A stretch of DNA of 8,920 nt from positions 1 to 8,920 of the forward strand of contig JAKUSY010000099.1 of the NCBI GenBank assembly GCA_022451445.1, in the 5' to 3' direction. Every line of letters starts with the position of its first letter. Positions within the stretch are counted from its first letter, which is position 1. The DNA is from Planctomycetota bacterium. Lineage in GTDB: Bacteria > Planctomycetota > UBA8108. The translations under genes and the position numbers were made by a program. Below the pieces are notes generated by a model, which was not told the origin of the DNA, searched no databases, and saw only the letters and a list, made by a program, of their open reading frames with translations. Positions 1-6,772 of this stretch are shown here, in pieces.

Positions 1-1086
1 GCCCGCCGGCGCAAAGAAGAGCTGGAGCTCGCGGCCCGCACCGGGCCAGGAAGATTGCCGCCTCCGCCCCCGCCGGGAACGGCGCCGCCGCCGCCGGGGA
101 CAACCCCGCGCCCGCCCGGAACCGGGCTGCCTCCAACAGGGGGCATTGTGGCCACCACCCTCAGCCCCACGTGCGTCGCGGGAATCGACCCTACCCTCTT
201 CCCCCAGGAACTTGATGACGAGGATGAGGCCTTCCAGATCGAGAACCTTCACGAGCTCTCCAGCAAAGCCAATTACGACCCTGACACCGGCGGCGTCATA
301 CTCGACTACACCAATGGGCAGGAGCTCGGGAAAGAACTCATCAAGCTGAGGACCTCCAAGGCTCACGTCTCCTTCGTTGATCCGCAGATGCTCCTAGGCG
401 GCACCGACATCCCGGATGAAGCGCAGATCTCCATGGATGGAAACACTCTCGGGATGGTTCTCTTCCCGTTGCCCTTCAAGTACAAGGTCCGAATGTCCTG
501 GACCTTCAATATCCTGACCATGACGGGCAAGGGAGACTGGGGAGCGATCGTCTGCTTCAACAACAACAAGAAATCCCGCTACCGCACCAACTTCCTGGAT
601 ATCGGCAGCATCAAGGGCTCCTCCCCGCCCAATTGGAAAAAGATGCAGGGCAAGCCGGGCAGCACCGCGAACTACTGGCACACCAAGACCCGCCCGGTGA
701 ACTGGATCGTCGAGCTCGATATGGACAAGGCCGAGGGTGGCGGAGAGCTTCGAGCCACCTACGATGCGGGCGGATCCGACGAGCTTGCCAACAGGATCAA
801 GGCGAAGAGGCTCAACCAGAGCGGACTTGTCGGCTTCCAGTGGAAAGACGTCAAATTCAGGATTCGCAAATTGAAGATCTGCGGTTTCCTTGACAAGCAG
901 GCAGCCGTCCGTATGCTCCGCGACAAGCTGGGCGTCAAGAAAGAGGAAGGCTCGAAAAAGGAACCTGAAGAAGAACCCGAGCCGGATCCGACCGTCCCCG
1001 AGGGCGAAGGTGAAAGCGAAGACGAAGGTGAAGACAAGAAGAAGGTCGACAAGAAAAAGGTTGAAGACGACGACTTCGACTTTTGA
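1..1086 (+). CDS. Unidentified protein with Pro-rich linker, DUF1080-like beta-sandwich domain and charged tail (5' partial)
   Basis: The frame is open from the first base to a TGA at 1084-1086, so the true start probably lies upstream; 361 residues are visible. Visible residues 1-18 are charged and probably helical. Residues 22-48 are a proline-rich repeat linker. Residues about 88-297 look like one globular, beta-rich domain, rich in W, G, N and aromatic residues. It ends in a SGLVGFQWKDVKFRIRKLKI stretch that resembles the closing strands of the DUF1080/LamG-like jelly-roll fold (GxIGxQ, then VxFRxIxI). Residues 313-361 are a low-complexity Glu/Lys/Asp tail that ends in acidic residues and DFDF. 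No catalytic motif, membrane segment or known family is recognised, so the function is unknown. A carbohydrate-binding or scaffold role is inference only. gcvT starts 70 bp downstream on the same strand with no clear terminator between, so the two may be co-transcribed. A TTG at 55 is the only reported start but would begin inside the linker. Confidence 0.75.
   Translation, partial: ARRRKEELELAARTGPGRLPPPPPPGTAPPPPGTTPRPPGTGLPPTGGIVATTLSPTCVAGIDPTLFPQELDDEDEAFQIENLHELSSKANYDPDTGGVILDYTNGQELGKELIKLRTSKAHVSFVDPQMLLGGTDIPDEAQISMDGNTLGMVLFPLPFKYKVRMSWTFNILTMTGKGDWGAIVCFNNNKKSRYRTNFLDIGSIKGSSPPNWKKMQGKPGSTANYWHTKTRPVNWIVELDMDKAEGGGELRATYDAGGSDELANRIKAKRLNQSGLVGFQWKDVKFRIRKLKICGFLDKQAAVRMLRDKLGVKKEEGSKKEPEEEPEPDPTVPEGEGESEDEGEDKKKVDKKKVEDDDFDF
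64..144 (+). repeat. Degenerate 21-bp tandem repeat encoding PPPPGTx
   Basis: Four successive units of about seven codons read PPPPGTA, PPPPGTT, PRPPGTG and LPPTGG. The period is 21 bp and the third and fourth units have diverged. It encodes a stiff, extended linker between the N-terminal charged part and the globular domain of the first gene. Codons vary between units (ccg, ccc, cct, cca), so the repeat is old or selected at the protein level rather than a fresh DNA duplication. Confidence 0.75.
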
Positions 1087-1156
1087 GGCAGCTCCCGCTC
1101 GGCCCAGGACAGCGACAACAGCCTGGCTGAGGCATCAGGAACCTGGGGTACCGTGA

Positions 1157-2290
1157 GTGACAAACGAACCTGAACGTACGGTTCTATACGAAGAACACAA
1201 GCGCCTCGGAGCCATGTTGATTGACTTTCATGGCTGGGAGATGCCGGTGCGTTATACCTCCATCCCCCAGGAGCACCAGCAGGTGCGCGAGAGCGCGGGG
1301 CTCTTCGACCTCTGCCACATGGGACGCCTGGCGATCAGCGGGCCGCAGGCCGAGGAATGGCTCCAGGCCCTCATCACCAACGATACAGCCGCCATCGAGA
1401 CCGGGAATGCCCGCTACACCCTGTTCTGCCAGGAGGACGGCACGATCCTCGATGACGCGATTGTCTACAGGCTCGAGGAGTCGTTCCTGCTGGTCGTAAA
1501 CGCCTCGAATACCACGAAGATTATCGACTGGATGACGAGCCACCGCGATGGACGGGAGGCGGAGCTTGAAGACCTGACGCGAAGCGAAGCGATGATCGCC
1601 ATCCAGGGGCCCGACGCCCTTGCCTGCACCATCCCCCTGCTGGAGGCCCCCGAAAACGCCTGGGACAACCTGGGCTACTACCAGATCATCTCCGCGCAGT
1701 ACGAATCGGAGCCTGTCCTCGCCGCCCGAACCGGGTATACCGGGGAAGATGGCCTCGAGCTCTACCTCGCAGGGGACCCCGGAGTGCGGCTCTGGCGGCA
1801 GCTGCTCGAAACCGGCGGCAATCGAACCGCTCCCATAGGCCTCGGCGCCAGGGACACTCTCCGGCTCGAGGCAGGGATGCCCCTCTACGGCAACGACATC
1901 GACGAGACCACGAACCCCTATTGCGCCGGGCTCGGCTTCGCCGTCAAGCTCGACAAGGAGACTCCCTTCCCCGGACAGCAGAAGCTGCGGGAGATCAAGG
2001 AGACGGGACCGCGTGAGAAGCTCTGCGGATTCATCGTCGAGAGCCGCCGCATCGCCCGCACTGGAATGGAGATCTACGCCGGGGATGAGAAGGTGGGAAG
2101 GATCACCAGCGGCGCCCCCTCCCCGACCATCCAGGAGCCGATCGCCATGGGCTATCTCGACTGCGATTACCTTGACAGGCTCGCCGGCGGCCAGGCCCCG
2201 GAGCCGGAGGTCGACCTGAGAGGAAAACGCGAGAAACTGCGACTCGAACACTTGCCTTTTTTCTCAAGAAAAAGGAAAAAGACAGTCTGA
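1157..2290 (+). CDS. gcvT: Glycine cleavage system T protein (aminomethyltransferase)
   Basis: The 377-residue product transfers the methylene group from aminomethyl-lipoyl GcvH to tetrahydrofolate, releasing ammonia and leaving dihydrolipoyl GcvH (EC 2.1.2.10, cytoplasm). Length and motifs match the family throughout. These include the N-terminal LYEEHxxLGA and DFHGWEMPVRY (10-33), the folate-site region with DGTILDDAIV (94-103, likely catalytic Asp at about 100), VVNASNTTK (113-121), ARTGYTGEDGLELY (190-203) and GLGARDTLRLEAGMPLYGND (228-247). The C-terminal barrel ends in LPFFSRKRKK. The start is GTG 1157: an in-frame TGA sits directly upstream (1154-1156), and the conserved N-terminus begins within eight residues. 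GGGG at 1145-1148 is a weak ribosome binding site. It is the first gene of the gcv cluster. FPG at 271-273 replaces the more common FIG and is probably neutral. Confidence 0.97.
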   Translation: MTNEPERTVLYEEHKRLGAMLIDFHGWEMPVRYTSIPQEHQQVRESAGLFDLCHMGRLAISGPQAEEWLQALITNDTAAIETGNARYTLFCQEDGTILDDAIVYRLEESFLLVVNASNTTKIIDWMTSHRDGREAELEDLTRSEAMIAIQGPDALACTIPLLEAPENAWDNLGYYQIISAQYESEPVLAARTGYTGEDGLELYLAGDPGVRLWRQLLETGGNRTAPIGLGARDTLRLEAGMPLYGNDIDETTNPYCAGLGFAVKLDKETPFPGQQKLREIKETGPREKLCGFIVESRRIARTGMEIYAGDEKVGRITSGAPSPTIQEPIAMGYLDCDYLDRLAGGQAPEPEVDLRGKREKLRLEHLPFFSRKRKKTV

Positions 2291-2298
2291 AAATACGG

Positions 2299-2327
2299 GG
2301 CCGCCCCGGCTTCCAGGCCAGGCGGCC
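2299..2327. other. GC-rich hairpin between gcvT and gcvH
   Basis: GGCCGCC (2299-2305) pairs perfectly with GGCGGCC (2321-2327). Inside this, GGC (2308-2310) can pair with GCC (2317-2319) around a 6-base loop, giving about 10 bp of almost pure GC stem. No T-run follows, so it is not a standard intrinsic terminator. An alternative 5-bp hairpin, CGGGG (2296-2300) with CCCCG (2304-2308), uses overlapping bases and would exclude it. It lies in the 131-bp gcvT-gcvH gap, where an mRNA processing, stability or attenuation role is possible but unproven. Confidence 0.5.
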
Positions 2328-2408
2328 GTCCTGCGCACCTTGACGCGAACCGGGAAGAAGTGACCAGCTGAAGGGACTGTTGAGAAGCTCCACTTCAGAT
2401 CCAGATCC

Positions 2409-2413
2409 GGAGG
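2409..2413 (+). promoter_or_regulatory. gcvH ribosome binding site (GGAGG)
   Basis: A perfect GGAGG lies 8 bases before ATG 2422. It settles the gcvH start: the in-frame TTG at 2380 would add 14 residues not found in the GcvH family. The site directly follows a tandem CAGATC repeat (2396-2407). Confidence 0.85.
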
Positions 2414-2421
2414 TACAGCAA

Positions 2422-2814
2422 ATGACTCGACCGGCAGATCTCAAATATTCTCCGAGCCATGAATGGGCCCGCATCGAAGATGGCACCGTCACTGTCGGCA
2501 TCACCGATCACGCAGTGGAGCAGCTCGGAGACCTCGTCTTTGTCGACCTTCCCCAATGCGGAGCCACGCTCGGCAGGGGAGACGCGTTCGGAGAGATTGA
2601 ATCAACCAAGAGCGCCAGCGAGCTCTTTGCTCCACTCAGCGGCGAGATTGTCGAGGTCAACGCGGAGCTCGCCGACGATCTCCAACCACTGGCAGCCGAC
2701 CCGTTCGGGGCCGGCTGGATGATCAGGATCAGCATCTCCAATCCGGATGAGGCTTCGGAACTTATCGACCTCGAACAATACGAGGAGCTGCTCGCAAAAG
2801 AAAAGGAACACTGA
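2422..2814 (+). CDS. gcvH: Glycine cleavage system H protein (lipoyl carrier)
   Basis: The 130-residue product is the mobile lipoyl carrier that shuttles the aminomethyl intermediate from the P-protein to GcvT and is then reoxidised by dihydrolipoamide dehydrogenase. Length is typical. Hallmarks are KYSPSHEWARIEDG (8-21), VGITDHAVEQLGDLVFVDLP (25-44), the lipoylation loop GEIESTKSASELFAP (57-71) with Lys63 as the lipoyl site, and GEIVEVN followed by DPFGAGWMIRI (93-103). The chosen ATG has a strong ribosome binding site 8 bases upstream. It lies 131 bp after gcvT and 48 bp before gcvPA, so it is very likely part of the same operon. No lipoate ligase, LipA or LipB gene is in view, so modification must come from elsewhere. 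Confidence 0.97.
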   Translation: MTRPADLKYSPSHEWARIEDGTVTVGITDHAVEQLGDLVFVDLPQCGATLGRGDAFGEIESTKSASELFAPLSGEIVEVNAELADDLQPLAADPFGAGWMIRISISNPDEASELIDLEQYEELLAKEKEH

Positions 2815-2862
2815 ATCCGTGACGGACTCTTCTCCACGAACGCGTATTCACAAGACCAGCTG

Positions 2863-4269
2863 ATGGCCTATTTCCCACATACAGCCCGGGATCGCGAGAA
2901 CATGCTCGAGGTGCTCGGCCTCGCGAGCATCGAAGAGCTCTTCACCTCCATACCCGAAGAGCTCCGGCTCGGGCGAGAGCTCGAGCTGCCGGAGCGCGCA
3001 AGCGAACCCGAGATCATCAGAGAGCTGGGCGCCATGGCGGACCGCAACGCCCGCATGGACAACAGGCCATCGTTCCTGGGGGCAGGAACCTACCAGCGTT
3101 TTATCCCGGCCGCCATCGACGCCCTCTCCAGCAGGGGTGAATTCAACACGGCCTACACTCCCTACCAGGCGGAGGTGAGCCAGGGCACCCTGCAGGCCAT
3201 CATGGAATACCAGACCATGCTCTGCCAGTTGACGGGAATGGAGATCTCGAACGCATCGATGTACGACGCCGGTACGGCCCTTGCCGAGGCCGTCTTCATG
3301 GCCTATGCGGTCCGCCGCAAGGGCAATAAGGTCCTCGTGTCCGAAGCCGTACACCCCGAGTACCGGCGAGTGCTGGACACCTACCTGGCGGACCATCCGG
3401 TAGAGGCCAGGACAATAGGGCTCGAGAATGACCTGACCGCCATGGACTCGATCGCCCGCACCCTCGAGGAGGATGGCGACGACGTGCTGGCCGTGGTCCT
3501 CCAGAACCCGAATTTTTTCGGCCTCATCGAGCCGATGGAAAATGCCGGCAAGCTGCTGGGCTGTGGGCTGGAAGGCGCTGAAAAGCCGCCGGACCGTCCA
3601 CTGCTCATCTCCATCGTCGACCCGATCTCGCTGGGAGTGCTGAAGGACCCCGGAGCCTACGGAGCGGACATCGCCATCGGTGACGGGCAGCAGCTGGGCA
3701 ATTCGCCGAACCTCGGCGGTCCGACCTTCGGCTTCTTCACCACCTTGCAGAAACACGTTCGAAAGGTGCCCGGCAGAATCGTTGGCGAGACGGTCGACAG
3801 CGATGGCAGGCGCGGCTACGTGCTGACCTTCCAGACCCGGGAGCAGCACATTCGCCGAGAGAGAGCGACCAGCAATATCTGCACCAACCAGGGCCTGTGC
3901 TCACTCAGGGGGGCCATGTACCTGGCCTTCCTCGGATCTCACGGCATCCGCAAGGTGGCCGAGGCCAGCGCCCGCCTGGCCCACTACGCCCACGGCGTCC
4001 TGACCGGGCTCGAGGGCGTGGAGGCGGTCTCGAGCGCGACGTTTTTCCAGGAGTTCGCCCTGAAGCTTCCCGTGGATGCGGACGCCGTCTACAGGGCCCT
4101 TGCCGAGCGGAACATCGGCGGCGGGCTGCCCCTGGCACGCTTCTTCCCCGGCCGCAACCAGGAGATGCTTTTCGCCTTTACCGAGCTGGTCACGAAAAAA
4201 GACATCGACCACCTCGGCGACGAGCTCGGCAGGGTGCTCAGCGAAGAGCTGCGGGAGGCAAAAGCATGA
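2863..4269 (+). CDS. gcvPA: Glycine dehydrogenase (decarboxylating) subunit 1
   Basis: The 468-residue product is the non-lysine-bearing half of a split P-protein that forms a heterotetramer with GcvPB and decarboxylates glycine (EC 1.4.4.2). Conserved blocks run along its length: the YFPHTxxDRxxML start, ELFTSIPEELRL (25-36), FLGAGTYQRFIPAAIDAL (71-88), TAYTPYQAEVSQGTLQA (97-113), DPISLGVLKDPGAYGADI (253-270), the loop with GDGQQLGN (273-280) and GGPTFG (285-290), PGRIVGE (303-309) and QTREQHIRRERATSNICTNQ (324-343). It is somewhat longer than the usual 440-450. Part of the excess is a Gly/Pro-rich stretch around residues 231-246, before the DPISL block. ATG 2863 matches the family N-terminus, although no good ribosome binding site precedes it. 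Its stop codon overlaps the gcvPB start as ATGA, which suggests translational coupling and equal subunit output. Confidence 0.96.
   Translation: MAYFPHTARDRENMLEVLGLASIEELFTSIPEELRLGRELELPERASEPEIIRELGAMADRNARMDNRPSFLGAGTYQRFIPAAIDALSSRGEFNTAYTPYQAEVSQGTLQAIMEYQTMLCQLTGMEISNASMYDAGTALAEAVFMAYAVRRKGNKVLVSEAVHPEYRRVLDTYLADHPVEARTIGLENDLTAMDSIARTLEEDGDDVLAVVLQNPNFFGLIEPMENAGKLLGCGLEGAEKPPDRPLLISIVDPISLGVLKDPGAYGADIAIGDGQQLGNSPNLGGPTFGFFTTLQKHVRKVPGRIVGETVDSDGRRGYVLTFQTREQHIRRERATSNICTNQGLCSLRGAMYLAFLGSHGIRKVAEASARLAHYAHGVLTGLEGVEAVSSATFFQEFALKLPVDADAVYRALAERNIGGGLPLARFFPGRNQEMLFAFTELVTKKDIDHLGDELGRVLSEELREAKA
4253..4258 (+). promoter_or_regulatory. gcvPB ribosome binding site (GGGAGG)
   Basis: GGGAGG lies inside the last codons of gcvPA, 7 bases before ATG 4266. 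It fixes the gcvPB start and shows that the frame open back to 3897 is not translated as part of GcvPB. Confidence 0.85.
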
Positions 4270-5759
4270 CACCGGAATCGATTCCCATCCCCGCCGCCGA
4301 AGCGACCCTCTTCGAGTTGAGCCGCCCGGGACGCCGCGGCGTCGAACCACCGGAGCCCGGCAGCGGCATCCCGGAGCTGGCCGAGTGCCTGGGGGAAAAC
4401 GATCTGCGCAGGGAGGCGCCCGCTCTTCCAGAGCTTGCGGAAGCCTCGGCTGTACGGCATTACACCCGGCTCTCGTCCCTGAACATGTCGATCGACACGA
4501 ATTTCTACCCTCTCGGCTCCTGCACGATGAAATACAACCCCAGGATCAACGAGGTCGCGGCGGGCAACCCGGGCTTCAGCCAGGCGCATCCCCTCTACGA
4601 AGCCCGGGAAATCCAGGGATACCTCGAGCTGTTTTCCCGGCTGGAGAAAATGCTCGCGGAGATCGGCGGCCTGCCCCACATCAGCCTGCAGCCGGCGGCC
4701 GGGGCGCACGGCGAGCTCACAGCCCTGATGATGATCAAGGCCCGCTGCAGGGAGCGAGGCGAGCTCGAGCGCGACGTGGTCCTGATCCCCGACAGCGCGC
4801 ACGGCACCAACCCCTCGAGCTGCACCATCGCCGGCTTCAAGACCCGCAACATCGACTCCGGAGAAGATGGAGCAATCGACATCGAGAGCCTGCGCGAGGC
4901 GCTCGGACCGGATGTGGCGGCGATGATGATCACCAACCCGAACACCCTGGGCATCTTTGAAAGCCGCATCGGAGAGATCAGCTCACTCCTGCACGAGGCT
5001 GGTTCCCTCCTCTATATGGACGGCGCCAACATGAACGCTATCCTGGGTATCACGCGCCCCGGCGACTTCGGGGTCGACGTGATGCACTACAACCTTCATA
5101 AGACCATGTCCACCCCCCATGGCGGCGGCGGACCCGGGGCCGGGCCGATCGCCGTAACCGACGAACTCGAACCCTACCTCCCCGTACCGAGAATCGTTCA
5201 TTCCGAAGGCGGCTTCGAACTCTGCGCGGACCGCCCCCTGAGCATCGGCAAGGTGCGCACCTTCTTCGGCAACAGCGGGATCCTCGTCAGGGCCTATGCC
5301 TACCTCCGCGCACATGGTCCCGGGGAGCTCCGGGGCGTGAGCGAACACGCCGTACTGAACGCGAACTACATCCGCCGGCGGCTGGAGGAGGCCTACCATC
5401 TCCCCTACGAGACTCCCTGCATGCACGAGGTCGTCTTCACCGCCAGGAACCAGAAGGCAACGGGCATCCGCGCTCTCGATATCGCCAAGCGACTGATCGA
5501 CATGGGCTACCATCCTCCAACGATCTACTTCCCCCTCGTCGTGCACGAGGCGCTGATGATCGAGCCGACGGAGACCGAGACGCAGGAGACTCTCGATCGA
5601 TTCTGCGATGCCATGCTCCAGATCGCCCGGGAGGCGGAAGAAAACCCGGAGCTCTTGAAGGCGGCGCCGGTAAACCAGCCGGTGAAACGTCTCGACGAGG
5701 TCAACGCCATCAAGACCCCGATCCTCACCTGCCCCTGTGATGAGCCGGTGAGCGATTAG
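4266..5759 (+). CDS. gcvPB: Glycine dehydrogenase (decarboxylating) subunit 2, PLP-binding
   Basis: The 497-residue product is the catalytic half of the split P-protein, carrying the PLP Schiff-base lysine. That is Lys279 in NLHKT (276-280), followed by the glycine-rich STPHGGGGPGAGP loop (282-294). Other family blocks are SRPGRRG (19-25), VRHYTRLS (63-70), FYPLGSCTMKYNPRIN (80-95), LQPAAGAHGELT (141-152), PDSAHGTNPSS (175-185), TNPNTLGIFE (223-232), ALDIAKRL (403-410), and YHPPTIYFPLVVHEALMIEP (415-434). The ending LKAAPVNQPVKRLDEV (464-479) is typical. A final TCPCDEPVSD segment (488-497) with two cysteines looks lineage-specific. The start is ATG 4266, which overlaps the gcvPA stop and has a strong ribosome binding site. 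It is the last gene of the gcv cluster, and its TAG overlaps the stop of the opposing ribF gene. Confidence 0.97.
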   Translation: MTPESIPIPAAEATLFELSRPGRRGVEPPEPGSGIPELAECLGENDLRREAPALPELAEASAVRHYTRLSSLNMSIDTNFYPLGSCTMKYNPRINEVAAGNPGFSQAHPLYEAREIQGYLELFSRLEKMLAEIGGLPHISLQPAAGAHGELTALMMIKARCRERGELERDVVLIPDSAHGTNPSSCTIAGFKTRNIDSGEDGAIDIESLREALGPDVAAMMITNPNTLGIFESRIGEISSLLHEAGSLLYMDGANMNAILGITRPGDFGVDVMHYNLHKTMSTPHGGGGPGAGPIAVTDELEPYLPVPRIVHSEGGFELCADRPLSIGKVRTFFGNSGILVRAYAYLRAHGPGELRGVSEHAVLNANYIRRRLEEAYHLPYETPCMHEVVFTARNQKATGIRALDIAKRLIDMGYHPPTIYFPLVVHEALMIEPTETETQETLDRFCDAMLQIAREAEENPELLKAAPVNQPVKRLDEVNAIKTPILTCPCDEPVSD

Positions 5760-6766
5760 CCCAGGCGCGCCTCGACGTCGCTACGAATCTGGGCCGTGAG
5801 CTCCTCCACGCTCGAGAATTTCTTCTCTCCCCGGTGCATGGAGAGAACAAAAACCTCCAGGCACTGGCCGTAGAGATCTCCCTCGTAGTCGAGCAGGTGC
5901 ACCTCAACGGTATCGACCCTAGGATCATAGATCGAGCCGATCGAGGCCTCCTTGCCATCTGTAAGCGTCGGCCGGCGCCCGATATTCATGACTCCCCGGA
6001 AGAAGCCCTCCGGACGTTCAGGGGCCACGAGAGCCCGCCAGGAGTGACGGCCGTGCGGCCGCTCCCCCAGACAGAGCACGTCACAGAAATAGACCCCGGG
6101 AGGCGGCACGGAGACTCCCGGGAGGGCAAGATTGGCGGTAGGGAATCCGAGCTGCCGGCCCCGGCCATCCCCCTCGACCACCGTACCCATGATCGAGAAG
6201 GGATGCCCCAGGAGGTTTTCCAGCTCGACAAAGCTCCAATTCGAGACAGCCTCCCGCACCCGGGTGCTCGAGACGGCGACGCCCTCGAGAATCTCAGCCC
6301 GGGAGCTCCTGATCTCCAGGCCCAGCTCGTCCCTCATCTCATCGAGGTATTCAAAGGTACCCAGGCGCCTGTTGCCGAAGGCGCTGTCAAACCCCATCTG
6401 CAGCCCCCTGGCTCCAAGACTCTCAACCAGGACAGACCTGACGAAATCCTCCGGAGTCAGCGCCCGAACCCGCTCATCAAAATCGAGCACCAGGGCCGCA
6501 TCGATCCCCTCACGCTCCAGCAGGAGGAGACGATGCTCGAGCGACACGACCGGCACAGGAGGGTGGGCGCCGAGCACGGCCTGCGGATGCTCGCCAAAGG
6601 TGACCACCACGGACTCCCCGCCAACCTCGACGGCCCAGTCCTTCAGGTCACCCAGCAGCGCCCGGTGCCCCCGGTGGACCCCATCGAAAAACCCGATCGT
6701 CGCCACTCTCCCGATGCCGGAAGCGAGCCCCCGGGCCGCGGACTCTAGGTTGTCGTAGCGGTTCAT
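5756..6766 (-). CDS. ribF: Bifunctional riboflavin kinase / FAD synthetase
   Basis: The 336-residue product phosphorylates riboflavin to FMN (EC 2.7.1.26) and adenylates FMN to FAD (EC 2.7.7.2) in the cytoplasm. The N-terminal nucleotidyltransferase domain carries GFFDGVHRGH (25-34, HxGH type), VVTFGEHP (54-61), a GFDSAFGNRRLG segment (125-136) and VSSTRVREAV (165-174). The C-terminal kinase domain carries GDGRGRQLGFPTANL (199-213), GVMNIGRRPT (258-267) and VEVHLLDYEGDLYGQ (287-301), then a KKFSSVEELTAQI ending. Length is slightly above the usual 300-315. ATG 6766 begins 6 bases after the def stop codon and has no clear ribosome binding site of its own, so translation probably depends on coupling to def. 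Its TAA (5758-5756) overlaps the gcvPB TAG on the other strand. Confidence 0.96.
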   Translation of the reverse strand: MNRYDNLESAARGLASGIGRVATIGFFDGVHRGHRALLGDLKDWAVEVGGESVVVTFGEHPQAVLGAHPPVPVVSLEHRLLLLEREGIDAALVLDFDERVRALTPEDFVRSVLVESLGARGLQMGFDSAFGNRRLGTFEYLDEMRDELGLEIRSSRAEILEGVAVSSTRVREAVSNWSFVELENLLGHPFSIMGTVVEGDGRGRQLGFPTANLALPGVSVPPPGVYFCDVLCLGERPHGRHSWRALVAPERPEGFFRGVMNIGRRPTLTDGKEASIGSIYDPRVDTVEVHLLDYEGDLYGQCLEVFVLSMHRGEKKFSSVEELTAQIRSDVEARLG

Positions 6767-6772
6767 CTTGTT

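Noticed and set aside
55..57. TTG as the true start of the first gene
   Set aside because: It falls at the head of the proline-rich linker, and the frame is open further upstream with protein-like charged residues. The gene more likely begins before the window.
1184..2251. Long minus-strand open frame opposite gcvT (355 residues)
   Set aside because: It lies entirely within a gene with full family similarity. Its product matches nothing I recognise. Long antisense frames are expected in GC-rich genes with biased third positions.
2255..2275. CCTTTTT/AAAAAGG inverted repeat as a terminator after gcvT
   Set aside because: It is an AT-rich 7-bp stem inside the last gcvT codons (Lys/Arg-rich tail), with no T-run after the stem.
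2340..2345. TTGACG as a -35 for an internal gcvH promoter
   Set aside because: No -10-like hexamer occurs 16-18 bp downstream (the bases there are ACCAGC or similar).
2848..3849. Long minus-strand open frame opposite gcvPA (333 residues)
   Set aside because: It is a shadow of gcvPA, for the same reason: the sense frame is unmistakably GcvPA.
3897..4265. 5' extension of the gcvPB frame, overlapping gcvPA
   Set aside because: The upstream 123 residues are Arg/Pro/Gly-rich shadow coding under gcvPA. The ATG at 4266 has a strong ribosome binding site and matches the family N-terminus.
5763..5772. 10-bp palindrome AGGCGCGCCT
   Set aside because: It lies in the last ribF codons, and short GC palindromes are expected by chance in this base composition. 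No nearby partner or repeat copy was seen.
5834..6748. Plus-strand open frame opposite ribF (304 residues)
   Set aside because: The minus strand encodes RibF with all motifs. The plus-strand product is low-complexity, rich in Pro, His and Arg, with no family features.
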